Source of the DNA: Tissierella_B sp964485455
Lineage (GTDB): Bacteria > Bacillota > Clostridia > Tissierellales > Tissierellaceae
Reading direction: 5' to 3'
Assembly: GCA_964485455.1 (NCBI GenBank)
Contig: CAZAJU010000004.1
Coordinates: 1-39,145, forward strand
Length of the DNA: 39,145 bases
The notes under the pieces are model-generated. The model worked only from the letters and a program-made list of their open reading frames with translations, made no database searches and was not told the origin of the DNA. Made by a program: the position numbers and the translations under genes. Shown here piece by piece: positions 31,814 to 39,145 of the stretch (the first letter of the stretch is position 1; each line of letters opens with the position of its first letter).

Positions 31814-34246
31814 TTAAGGCGAACTTAAGGTAATCAGGTTAACTTCTTCATTCAACTCCCTTAATATGTTGATTTCCCGCTTCTGGCAGGAGAAGAGTAT
31901 GATTTGCCTTTGTTTAGATACCTTTATTAAAAGTTTCATTATATTCTTGAGTCTACTATCATCATATTGAATAAAGGAATCATCCAAAATCAAAGGTAGG
32001 GCTTTATCTGTGATAGAATTTATTATACCAAATCTTAAGGAAAAATAAAGCTGGTCTATTGTCCCACCACTCAAAGAATTTATATTTATTATTTCCCCGG
32101 TAATAGGATCTACAACTCCCATATTAAGCTTATCATCTATCTTTACTGAAGAATATTTTCCTCCCGTAATCTCATTTATAATATTGCCCACTCTTTCATT
32201 TATATGAGGAGCAAATTGAGTGTGAATCTCTGATGATAGCTTCCTAATAGTTGACTTTGCTAGCTCCAGGGATTCCCGCTTCTCATCCATTTTACGAATT
32301 AGGTCTAAATTCCTTAAAATCTCTTCCTCTATATCTACCAAGGATGAAATCTCAGGATGTAACATATCAATTTGAGTTTGTACCTTCTTGTTCTCCAAGG
32401 CAACTTCTGAAATAGATTGGTTTATCTCTTTTAATGAAGTTTCTAAATCCTCTTTGGTCATATTAGTTTCAATGTCCAGGTAGACTTTTTCATCTATTTC
32501 TTTTTTTAATTCTTCTATATTAAAATTCCCTAGTATCTTAGCTAAAATCTCCTGTCTGTTTCTATACTCTATAGATAAATCCTCATAAATATTCTTATAA
32601 TGGAGTCCTAACTTAAACTCCTCTAGGGATTCAGAATGATTCTTGATTAAAATTTCCTTAACTGCATCCTTCATCACTTGTCTTTTTATGCTCAGCTCTT
32701 GAATCCTATTATTTAAAGTACTAATTTTAATCTTATATTCCTCTATGGACTTCATTTCATCTTCATAACCATACTTTCTCTCTAGAGTTCTTTGATATTT
32801 CTCCCTAAGCTCAGCCTTCCCATTACAGTTATTTCTATCTAGAATCTCCTTTGCAGCAGCTTCCATATTTCTTAATTCCTCATCTATGGAAAGCTGATCT
32901 TTAGAAATTTCTTGCTGACTTGAGATAAGATTAAGCATCCTCTTCTTAAGAGTTACCGTATTTTTAATTATAAATCCAAAAATAATCCAGAAGCCTTGCA
33001 TCATTAAGAGTAAAGACTTATTAGCCATAATAATATATGATGAGGAAATATAAATTATAAATAGTATTATTCCAAGTATAATATATCTTTTACGAGTTGC
33101 CTTTAGGTCCTCAATATCCCTAATTATTAATTCTAAATTTCTTCCCCTAATATTGCCTTCTAATCTTATGATTTCCTCGTTTATGGCCTCATAGTCGAAA
33201 AAGTCATCAAAGAGTTCCTTTGCCTTAGTTTCATCAAAAGTCATCTTTCTAGAGAGGAGTTGTTGCATAATCTCCATTGAGCTATTTAATTGAGCATTAG
33301 TATCATCTATTCTAGAATTTATAATGTTAATATCATGAGAAACTTCCTGGGCTTCTGAATAGTCCTCATTGGATAAATCTTTAAATTCCTTATACTTGTT
33401 GAGTTTAGATTGAAGCTCTCCTATGTTTTGGGTCTCCTTGAGAGCGTCTTGATATATAGACTTTTTTATCTTATACTCCACTACCTTTTCTTGGGACTTA
33501 GAAGCCTCCAACCTTTTAGAAAGCTCATCTAACCTTGACTCAAGCTTTTCCTTTTCTTGGAGAAGCTCATCATAAAGGTGATGCTTATTTAAAATATCTA
33601 ACCTCTTTTCCTTTAACTTAATCAAATTAGAGGAAGCTACGCCATATGGGCTTGATGATGCTTTTGAAGTACCAATATCTTTAATCCTAGTATCTAATTC
33701 ATTAATAGCCTTTTCGATTGATATCTGATCATCCATTGATGTGGTAATATTCATCAGCTTATCTCTGACCTCATTAGCTAGCTTATCTTCCGTAGAAACG
33801 CCTAATTGTCTAATGGATACTGTATTAGCATATATTGAGCTGTTAAATCCAAAGAAATGGTAACCAGGTTGCAGAATTCTAGCTTTTTCACCTGTATTTA
33901 TACTATGAGTTATATCCTCTCCTGTATGATCTAAAATCACCTTTGTTTCCTCTATGCCTTTAGTAAATGTACGTTCAATTCTATACTTAGTATCATCTAC
34001 TTCTAGACTAAGAATACCTCTATAGCTAAACCCTTGCCAGGGCTCGTACTGCTTATGTTCAGGCAGATAGATTGTTGATTTTACATATGGTTTAAGAAAT
34101 CCATAGAACATCCCATCGATAAATCTATGAATCGTAGTTTTTCCGCCTTCATTTTCAGCATAAACAATATTCATGCCCTTCTTAAACTCTATGCTTTTAT
34201 TCTTAAATTTGCCAAATCCAATAAGATTTAATTTTTCAATTATCAT
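31814..34246 (-). CDS. yhaN: SbcC-like ATPase with central membrane hairpin, YhaN family
   Basis: SMC/Rad50-type ATPase of 810 residues, presumed to open or process DNA ends with the YhaO nuclease. The N-terminal ATPase half reads LNLIGFGKFKNKSIEF with Walker A AENEGGKTT near 29-37. Two long coiled-coil arms surround two hydrophobic segments at about 385-425 (RYIILGIILFIIYISSSYII and the LLLMMQGFWIIFGF region), so the protein is probably membrane-anchored, a hallmark of YhaN and unlike SbcC. The C-terminal half has signature NSLSGGTIDQLYFSLR and Walker B LPLILDDSF. It starts 4 nt after yhaO with only a weak ribosome site, so translation is probably coupled. Confidence 0.5.
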   Translation of the reverse strand: MIIEKLNLIGFGKFKNKSIEFKKGMNIVYAENEGGKTTIHRFIDGMFYGFLKPYVKSTIYLPEHKQYEPWQGFSYRGILSLEVDDTKYRIERTFTKGIEETKVILDHTGEDITHSINTGEKARILQPGYHFFGFNSSIYANTVSIRQLGVSTEDKLANEVRDKLMNITTSMDDQISIEKAINELDTRIKDIGTSKASSSPYGVASSNLIKLKEKRLDILNKHHLYDELLQEKEKLESRLDELSKRLEASKSQEKVVEYKIKKSIYQDALKETQNIGELQSKLNKYKEFKDLSNEDYSEAQEVSHDINIINSRIDDTNAQLNSSMEIMQQLLSRKMTFDETKAKELFDDFFDYEAINEEIIRLEGNIRGRNLELIIRDIEDLKATRKRYIILGIILFIIYISSSYIIMANKSLLLMMQGFWIIFGFIIKNTVTLKKRMLNLISSQQEISKDQLSIDEELRNMEAAAKEILDRNNCNGKAELREKYQRTLERKYGYEDEMKSIEEYKIKISTLNNRIQELSIKRQVMKDAVKEILIKNHSESLEEFKLGLHYKNIYEDLSIEYRNRQEILAKILGNFNIEELKKEIDEKVYLDIETNMTKEDLETSLKEINQSISEVALENKKVQTQIDMLHPEISSLVDIEEEILRNLDLIRKMDEKRESLELAKSTIRKLSSEIHTQFAPHINERVGNIINEITGGKYSSVKIDDKLNMGVVDPITGEIININSLSGGTIDQLYFSLRFGIINSITDKALPLILDDSFIQYDDSRLKNIMKLLIKVSKQRQIILFSCQKREINILRELNEEVNLITLSSP

Positions 34247-34250
34247 CTAA

Positions 34251-35333
34251 CTACCAATCCTTTAATAGTGCTTCCAGACCAAAATAAAGAGCATCCTTGT
34301 TCTTTTCTAAGCTTAAATCCAGCCCCCTCATGGTCTTAATATACTGTCCTATGATGTTTTCTCTATTTTCCTCTTCCAGTAAATCCAAATCATAATCAGG
34401 GATTGTCTTATCCAAAATTTCCAAATGATAGAACTCCCCTTCTAAGCTTTTCTCTAAATCCTCTAAATTCACATCTTTATGGTGGTAGCCAAAGAGCTTA
34501 ACTCTGTAGAAATCGGATTTTAAGTTTCCAGTTTCAATGGACTTTATAAGATTCATAATCTCTAAGTAGCCCATGGTTCCATCTATATTTATATCTACCT
34601 CATAAAAGTTTCTATTACTAAAGGGGATCAACTTGGTAGTTGTGATTCCATTATCTATAGTCCCCTCTATGAATCCCCTTTCTCCAACTTCTCCGAAGTC
34701 CAAGGGCTCAGGAGACCCACAATATGCTATTTTCTCAGTAAAGAAATTTGGCTTGTGTATATGCCCCAATGCTATATAATCCATGTTTAACTTTTTAAGC
34801 TTTTCTAAATCCATTGGCAAATATGAGGACTTATATGATATATCTCCATGAATTAAGAGGATATTATTCTTTGACCTATCTGCAATTAGAGGCTCATCAA
34901 ATACATTGCTATCCCTATATTCAGCCCTATCCCAGCTAAGTCCATAAACTGTAGTTTTTTTATCACTAAAAGTCTTTTCTGAAATTTCACTCGAGGAGAA
35001 TACGGTCACGTTTTGACTCCACTCCACCAATTTATATAAGGAGTTTTTGCTTAAGTAATCATGATTACCCGCGACTATTATGATATTTACTTCCTTTGCC
35101 TGGGCTAGTATATCCCTAACCTTCTTCATATCACCCAAAGTGAAATATTTAGCTTCAAAGAGATCCCCTGCAATAAAAAGAAAATCCGCCTTAGTATCAA
35201 TCCCATATTCAATGATTTTCTGGAAGGTAGCCCAAAGCTCAAATCTTCTATTTATTGCTTTTTCTTTATCAAAGGAAGCAGCGTTAAATTTTGTTCCTAA
35301 ATGTATATCCCCTGTGTGTATAAATTTAATCAA
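34251..35333 (-). CDS. yhaO: SbcD-like DNA exonuclease, YhaO family
   Basis: Mre11/SbcD-type metallophosphoesterase of 360 residues that pairs with YhaN. Metal motifs: GDIHLG (8-13), AGDLFE, AGNHDYL, LIHGDI, and GHIHKPN. The C-terminal capping region has weak features, as in YhaO. The start is TTG (35331-35333) with AGGAGG about eight nt upstream; the frame has no ATG before the DIH motif. It follows the DUF362 gene after 23 nt. DNA-end processing is known for the family; the membrane anchor of its partner sets it apart from SbcCD. Confidence 0.5.
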   Translation of the reverse strand: MIKFIHTGDIHLGTKFNAASFDKEKAINRRFELWATFQKIIEYGIDTKADFLFIAGDLFEAKYFTLGDMKKVRDILAQAKEVNIIIVAGNHDYLSKNSLYKLVEWSQNVTVFSSSEISEKTFSDKKTTVYGLSWDRAEYRDSNVFDEPLIADRSKNNILLIHGDISYKSSYLPMDLEKLKKLNMDYIALGHIHKPNFFTEKIAYCGSPEPLDFGEVGERGFIEGTIDNGITTTKLIPFSNRNFYEVDINIDGTMGYLEIMNLIKSIETGNLKSDFYRVKLFGYHHKDVNLEDLEKSLEGEFYHLEILDKTIPDYDLDLLEEENRENIIGQYIKTMRGLDLSLEKNKDALYFGLEALLKDW

Positions 35334-35356
35334 AATATGCCTCCTTTCAATATTCC

Positions 35357-36496
35357 TTATCTTTTGTCTCTAAATATAACCCTATGCAAAGGGTGTCTCT
35401 TTACTCCCACTGCTTTTTTAGGGCATAGCTCATGGCAACAAAAGCATCTGATGCAGTCCTTTGTGTTTATAATAGGCTTACTAGAGCTCATATCTATAAC
35501 CTTTGCAGGACAGTTCTTAGCACAAATGCCACAAGAAATGCATAAATCATCATTAATCATAGGATAAGGCCTTATATTATCTAAAATAAACTCCTCTACG
35601 AACTTTGGAACTCTTCCAGACATAAAATTTACATGGGTAGACTTAGGGCGTTTGAAGGCCGGCACCTTTAAACTAGAAATATCTTCTCCAAAATATATTA
35701 TACCTTCAGGCTTACTTAGAAGCCCTCTCTTTTTCGACTGGATAATGGTAGGAGCATCCTCTAAACCCGTTATTTTAGTTGCCACATAATCTAGGTCATA
35801 AGGGTTATCCCCTGCTAGTATAAGTCCTAGCTTTCTTATATCTCCACTGGAAGGTCCGTCTCCCTCCATAGCCTCTATTCCATCAAGTACCGAAAACACT
35901 GGTTTTATATATTCACATATATCTATAAGGGTGTTGGCAAACTGATCTAAATCGTTTAAATTAAGATGGTAGTCTGCCTTTATTACTCCGGGGATTACTC
36001 CAAATAGATTCTTAACAGCCCCTGTATAGGTCATCATTGTATGTGTCTTAAGCTTTCCACAGGATACAACATAATCAACCTCAGTGAAGGCCTTTACCAG
36101 TTTCATATTTTTAAGGTACATAGCCTCATCAAAATGAACATCTATCGATTCCGTATCATAATTCAAGTCGCAGCCTGTTCTCCTAGAAACATCCGCAATT
36201 CCTGACGATTCATAAATCACCTTTAAAATAGAGCTAATAAATGGTCCTCCCGGACTATCTCCAATAACTACATTATGACCTTTTTCTTGAAGGAATCTTA
36301 CAACCCCTTCTACTATATATGGATGAGTTGTAACCCCATCTTCAGGCTTATTTTTCTTTAATAGATTAGTTTTAACAAGGACTCTACCAGGCTTCATTTT
36401 CTTTATGCTATCAAGCCCATCCAAGGCTTCATGGACCTTTAAGAGTACCTTTTCATAATCATAGTCTTTACAATTTATAATCCCAATTTTACTCAT
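35357..36496 (-). CDS. DUF362 protein with C-terminal [4Fe-4S] ferredoxin pair
   Basis: Iron-sulfur protein of 379 residues. The DUF362 region (1-300) has VLVKTNLLKKNKPEDGVTTHP, VVIGDSPGG, CGKLKTHTMMTYTGAVKNLFG and DGIEAMEGDGPSSGD. The C-terminus has two clusters: CISCGICAKNCP and CIRCFCCHELCP. DUF362 proteins are found in many anaerobes; no general biochemical role is agreed. The ATG has AGAGGAG five nt upstream. It lies 21 nt downstream of the PfkB-like gene and upstream of yhaO. Protection or repair under oxygen stress would fit the DNA-repair neighbours but is only a guess. Confidence 0.5.
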   Translation of the reverse strand: MSKIGIINCKDYDYEKVLLKVHEALDGLDSIKKMKPGRVLVKTNLLKKNKPEDGVTTHPYIVEGVVRFLQEKGHNVVIGDSPGGPFISSILKVIYESSGIADVSRRTGCDLNYDTESIDVHFDEAMYLKNMKLVKAFTEVDYVVSCGKLKTHTMMTYTGAVKNLFGVIPGVIKADYHLNLNDLDQFANTLIDICEYIKPVFSVLDGIEAMEGDGPSSGDIRKLGLILAGDNPYDLDYVATKITGLEDAPTIIQSKKRGLLSKPEGIIYFGEDISSLKVPAFKRPKSTHVNFMSGRVPKFVEEFILDNIRPYPMINDDLCISCGICAKNCPAKVIDMSSSKPIINTKDCIRCFCCHELCPKKAVGVKRHPLHRVIFRDKR

Positions 36497-36517
36497 ATAT
36501 TCTCCTCTAGTGTCTCC

Positions 36518-37435
36518 CTAGTAGTTAAATTTATCTACTTCTATATTTGTCATGATTCTTTTTATATGGCTCATATCTAGCTCCCGTTCCAGCTCAAAGA
36601 AATTTGCCATCCCACATGCTTGTCCTAGCTTTAGTATCATCTCAAAATCATATCCTCTAGAAAGAGCAAAAGCAAATCCCCCTAGCATATATCCACGGTT
36701 TATTTCCGACTCTTTTTCCACTTTGGACACGCTTACTCTATATACATTATCCTGAGTCAGTACAATACTTCCTCTAGTACCTTGAGAGATTACTGCAACC
36801 TTTACTCCCTTTTCTATAATATAAAGACCTGCTTTAATTATCTCATATTCAAAATCAAGGTATAGATTTGTAAATTCCTCCAGATCTATAACTTCCATTA
36901 GTACCAAGTAAGGGCTTGCTTCAAGACTTCTTTTTAATCCATCTGTCTTTAAAGAAACCAATGTCTTTATATTTTTAATACTGGCATTAGCCACGATATC
37001 AAAATATAGCTCATCTAAAGCCTCAGATGTATTATTTCCTAGACAGCATACAAGTGAAGTATCCGATAAAAAGCCATTATATAGCTTAATAAAGCCTCCC
37101 ATATCATCTCTTGTAATCCTAGGTTCCTTAGAATTAATCGTAATTTCACCTTCTAGGGTTGAAATAATAGTACGGTCTAAAGTTTCATCCCTCAATGGAT
37201 AATACTCATGTTGTATTCCAGAAATCATCAATTCCTTGTGAATATGGCTCCCATTTACTCCTCCGATAAATCCACTTAAAAAGACATCCTCATTTAAACT
37301 CTTCAATAAATATGCAAGCTCAATTCCCTCTCCTCCGGAACTATATATAGCATTGCTGGCAAAATTTACATCTTCTAGTTTCTCTAAGCTATATTTTCTT
37401 TTAAGAACCGGATTTAAATCTATAGACAGAATCAA
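36518..37435 (-). CDS. PfkB-fold protein, probably without kinase activity
   Basis: 305 residues with the fold of 1-phosphofructokinase/tagatose-6-phosphate kinase: LSIDLNPVLKRKYSLEKL, SSGGEGIELAYLLKSLNEDV, SGFIGGVNGSHI, GVKVAVISQGTRGSI. The active site is eroded. The family GGKGIN is GGEGIE, the LSGSLPPG loop is CLGNNTSE, and the GAGD motif with the catalytic Asp is INRGYM. The start is TTG (37433-37435) with GGAGG nine nt upstream. The frame stays open further upstream, but that part runs antisense into sdaAB and has no similarity. First in the unit that runs into DUF362 and yhaO-yhaN. It may bind sugar phosphate or act as a regulator; not a pseudogene, since the frame is intact. Confidence 0.5.
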   Translation of the reverse strand: MILSIDLNPVLKRKYSLEKLEDVNFASNAIYSSGGEGIELAYLLKSLNEDVFLSGFIGGVNGSHIHKELMISGIQHEYYPLRDETLDRTIISTLEGEITINSKEPRITRDDMGGFIKLYNGFLSDTSLVCCLGNNTSEALDELYFDIVANASIKNIKTLVSLKTDGLKRSLEASPYLVLMEVIDLEEFTNLYLDFEYEIIKAGLYIIEKGVKVAVISQGTRGSIVLTQDNVYRVSVSKVEKESEINRGYMLGGFAFALSRGYDFEMILKLGQACGMANFFELERELDMSHIKRIMTNIEVDKFNY

Positions 37436-37459
37436 ACCTAACCACCTCCAAGTATATAT

Positions 37460-37465
37460 ATTATA
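37460..37465 (-). promoter_or_regulatory. -10 of the PfkB-like operon
   Basis: TATAAT on the minus strand, 25 nt before the TTG start, without a good -35. It is divergent to the sdaAB promoter, and the two lie about 40 bp apart. Confidence 0.5.
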
Positions 37466-37500
37466 CACTTTAACAAAGTTTATTGGTAGGTTAATATTGA

Positions 37501-37528
37501 TTGCATAAATTTTAAGATAAGTTATAAT
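37501..37528 (+). promoter_or_regulatory. Sigma-A promoter of sdaAB-sdaAA
   Basis: TTGCAT (37501-37506), 16 nt, TATAAT (37523-37528). The start codon is 36 nt further, after GAGGGGG. Confidence 0.5.
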
Positions 37529-37563
37529 AATACTATGATAAAAATCAATAGAGGGGGATGAGT

Positions 37564-38232
37564 ATGAAAGATTATACGGTATTCGATATTTTAGGTCCGG
37601 TAATGATTGGTCCTTCAAGTTCACATACTGCTGGTGCAGCAAGATTAGGCAAAATCGCAAAGGACATAGCATCCGATGGATTTTATAAAGTTGAGTTTCA
37701 CCTACATGGTTCATTTGCAAAGACTTATAGGGGACATGGTACAGATAAAGCACTAATTGCTGGAATATTAGGATTAGATCCTGCAGATGATAAGCTAAAA
37801 GAGTCTTTTAAGATCGCTGCAGATAACAATATAGAAATAGAATTTATTGAAACAGACTTAGGACATCATCACCCAAATACAGTAAAAATAGTATTCAAAT
37901 ACAAGGACAAGGATGATTTCTATGTACTAGGTTCTTCCATTGGTGGTGGAAATATAGCTGTCTATGATATAAATGGGGATGAAGTTGAATTTACAGGCTT
38001 ATATCCAATCTTGCTTGCAAAATACAAGGATAAGAAGGGTGTTATCTGTCAAATAAGCTCAGTTCTATCTGATATGGATATAAACATTGCCACTATGCAG
38101 GTTACAAGAGAGAGAAATCTTGCAACAATGCTATGTGAAACCGATTCAAGAATTTGTGAAGAAGTAGAACAAAAGATATCTAAGATAGACGGAATAACTT
38201 ATCTAAGAGTAATAAATACTATAAGAAGTTAG
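37564..38232 (+). CDS. sdaAB: L-serine dehydratase, Fe-S dependent, beta subunit
   Basis: Beta chain of the two-subunit clostridial-type serine deaminase (serine to pyruvate and ammonia), 222 residues. The N-terminal domain has DILGPVMIGPSSSHTAGAAR, the family signature, and HGSFAKTYRGHGTDKALIAG. The C-terminal ACT domain (about 147-222) reads GVICQISSVLSDMDINIATM. The ATG at 37564 is six nt from GGGGG; the ATG at 37558 is too close to it. It is followed 11 nt later by sdaAA. Fe-S serine dehydratases are typical of amino-acid-fermenting anaerobes. Confidence 0.5.
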   Translation: MKDYTVFDILGPVMIGPSSSHTAGAARLGKIAKDIASDGFYKVEFHLHGSFAKTYRGHGTDKALIAGILGLDPADDKLKESFKIAADNNIEIEFIETDLGHHHPNTVKIVFKYKDKDDFYVLGSSIGGGNIAVYDINGDEVEFTGLYPILLAKYKDKKGVICQISSVLSDMDINIATMQVTRERNLATMLCETDSRICEEVEQKISKIDGITYLRVINTIRS

Positions 38233-38243
38233 GAGTTGAAGGA

Positions 38244-39119
38244 ATGTTTAATACAGCAAGTGAATTACTAAAGCTATGCGAAGAAAGAAACGCTACGATA
38301 TATGATATAGTAATCGAAAAGGAAATGGATGCAACAGGCCTTTCCAAGCAAGAATTGATGGACAAAATGCAAGAAACCTTAGAAGTAATGAAATCTTCTG
38401 CAACTGCAGGTCTTAATACGCCGCTTATGTCCAACACAGGAATTACTGGCGGAAATTCCAAGAGAGTTGAGGATTATCGTAAGAAAGGCAAAACCTTAAC
38501 TGGTGAGTTTGTTAACTCTGCAATGGCAATGGCACTTTCAACATCAGAAGTAAATGCTTCTATGGGTAGAATTTGCGCTGCCCCTACTGCAGGTGCTTCA
38601 GGAATCCTACCTAGCACTATATTGTCAGCTAGGGATAAATTAAACCTTTCAGATGAAATGCTTTTAAATGGATTATATACTTCAGCCGGAGTTGGTCAAA
38701 TCGTAGCAAGAATTGCTACAGTTTCAGGAGCTGAAGGCGGATGCCAAGCAGAATGTGGTGTTGCCGCAGCTATGGGAGCAGCCGCTATAGTAGAGATGGC
38801 AGGAGGAAGCCCTCAACAAGCACTAAATGCAGCAGGATTTGCTCTAGCAAATGTCCTAGGACTTGTATGTGACCCTATTGGTGGACTTGTTGAATTCCCA
38901 TGTAATCTAAGAAATGCATCAGGAGTAATTAATGGCCTGATTTCAGCAGATATGGCTTTAGCTGGAGTGCAAGCTCCTATACCATTTGATGAAGTAGTTG
39001 AGGCTATGTATAAAGTAGGTAAAGCCCTACCAGAAACTCTAAGAGAAACAGCTCTTGGAGGATTAGCAGCTACTCCAACAGCAAGAGAATTGACAAAACA
39101 TATAACAAATCCTAATTAA
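38244..39119 (+). CDS. sdaAA: L-serine dehydratase, Fe-S dependent, alpha subunit
   Basis: Alpha chain that holds the oxygen-labile [4Fe-4S] cluster, 291 residues. Cluster-region cysteines are visible in RICAAPTAGASG, GGCQAECG and CDPIGGLVEFPC. The N-terminus TASELLKLCEERNATIYDIVIEKE and the GITGGNSKR motif are as in the family. It is complete and ends 26 nt before the window edge. AGGAG precedes the ATG. Any terminator lies beyond the window. Confidence 0.5.
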   Translation: MFNTASELLKLCEERNATIYDIVIEKEMDATGLSKQELMDKMQETLEVMKSSATAGLNTPLMSNTGITGGNSKRVEDYRKKGKTLTGEFVNSAMAMALSTSEVNASMGRICAAPTAGASGILPSTILSARDKLNLSDEMLLNGLYTSAGVGQIVARIATVSGAEGGCQAECGVAAAMGAAAIVEMAGGSPQQALNAAGFALANVLGLVCDPIGGLVEFPCNLRNASGVINGLISADMALAGVQAPIPFDEVVEAMYKVGKALPETLRETALGGLAATPTARELTKHITNPN

Positions 39120-39145
39120 TAATTGGATACAACAAAGCGCCAGAA

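Noticed and set aside
36518..37435. 1-phosphofructokinase (fruK) by fold
   Set aside because: The catalytic Asp and substrate motifs are missing, so a fruK name would mislead.
37436..37753. Upstream extension of the PfkB-like frame by 106 codons
   Set aside because: It crosses the divergent promoters and runs antisense into sdaAB; its sequence has no similarity to the family and the TTG at 37435 has a strong ribosome site.

Overview
The window looks like chromosomal DNA of an anaerobic, endospore-forming, low-GC Firmicute of the Clostridia/Tissierellia type. The evidence is AT-rich sequence with strong AGGAGG-type ribosome sites, a GerA-type germinant receptor, many Fe-S flavoenzymes (NuoE/NuoF partners, a molybdenum hydroxylase, an Fe-S serine dehydratase, a DUF362 ferredoxin protein), a T-box leader and DppA. 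No phage, insertion sequence, tRNA, rRNA or CRISPR array was seen. Almost everything is on the minus strand. The plus-strand genes are a two-component system, a lone rpsD and sdaAB-sdaAA.

Layout from left to right. 1-112: the C-terminal half of a rhodanese, cut off at its 5' end. 182-2401: prsA-like lipoprotein foldase, then a BusR-like GntR/RCK_C regulator followed by a UspA protein. 2531-9946: one tightly packed minus-strand run, gerAA-gerAC-gerAB followed after 1 nt by the three subunits of a xanthine-dehydrogenase-family molybdenum hydroxylase. 10011-12593: response regulator and sensor kinase with a small secreted DUF2680 protein gene inverted between them; its promoter carries a direct repeat typical of an OmpR-family activator. 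12602-14596: cysK-cysE under a cysteine T-box, with a two-copy hairpin repeat between the T-box terminator and cysK. 14666-16909: dppA and a MATE exporter. 16953-17695: a cysteine-poor (zinc-free) S4 paralogue behind a Fur-family operator. 17721-20157: ABC ATPase and permease. 20217-26104: NuoE, NuoF and a 1187-residue fusion of NuoG-like and GltD-like parts whose molybdopterin domain lacks its active site. 26314-29671: tldD-tldE flanked by two small proteins, each built of two hydrophobic repeats. 29727-37465: a probable long minus-strand transcription unit (degenerate PfkB protein, DUF362, yhaO, yhaN, metallophosphoesterase, nagB, CYTH protein). 37501-39119: sdaAB-sdaAA.

How the genes fit together. 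Serine turnover (sdaAB/AA), cysteine synthesis controlled by charged tRNA-Cys, D-amino-peptide hydrolysis and an NAD(P)H/ferredoxin oxidoreductase fit an amino-acid-fermenting anaerobe. The germinant receptor joined to a purine/N-heterocycle hydroxylase, the two repeat proteins around TldD/TldE, the DUF2680/two-component module and the apparently non-catalytic NuoG-like and PfkB-like proteins are the least explained parts. All promoter and operator calls were made by eye, and all protein family calls rest on motifs rather than a database search.

Note on form: the answer gave no confidence values; the 0.5 in every feature is a placeholder required by the schema, not an estimate.
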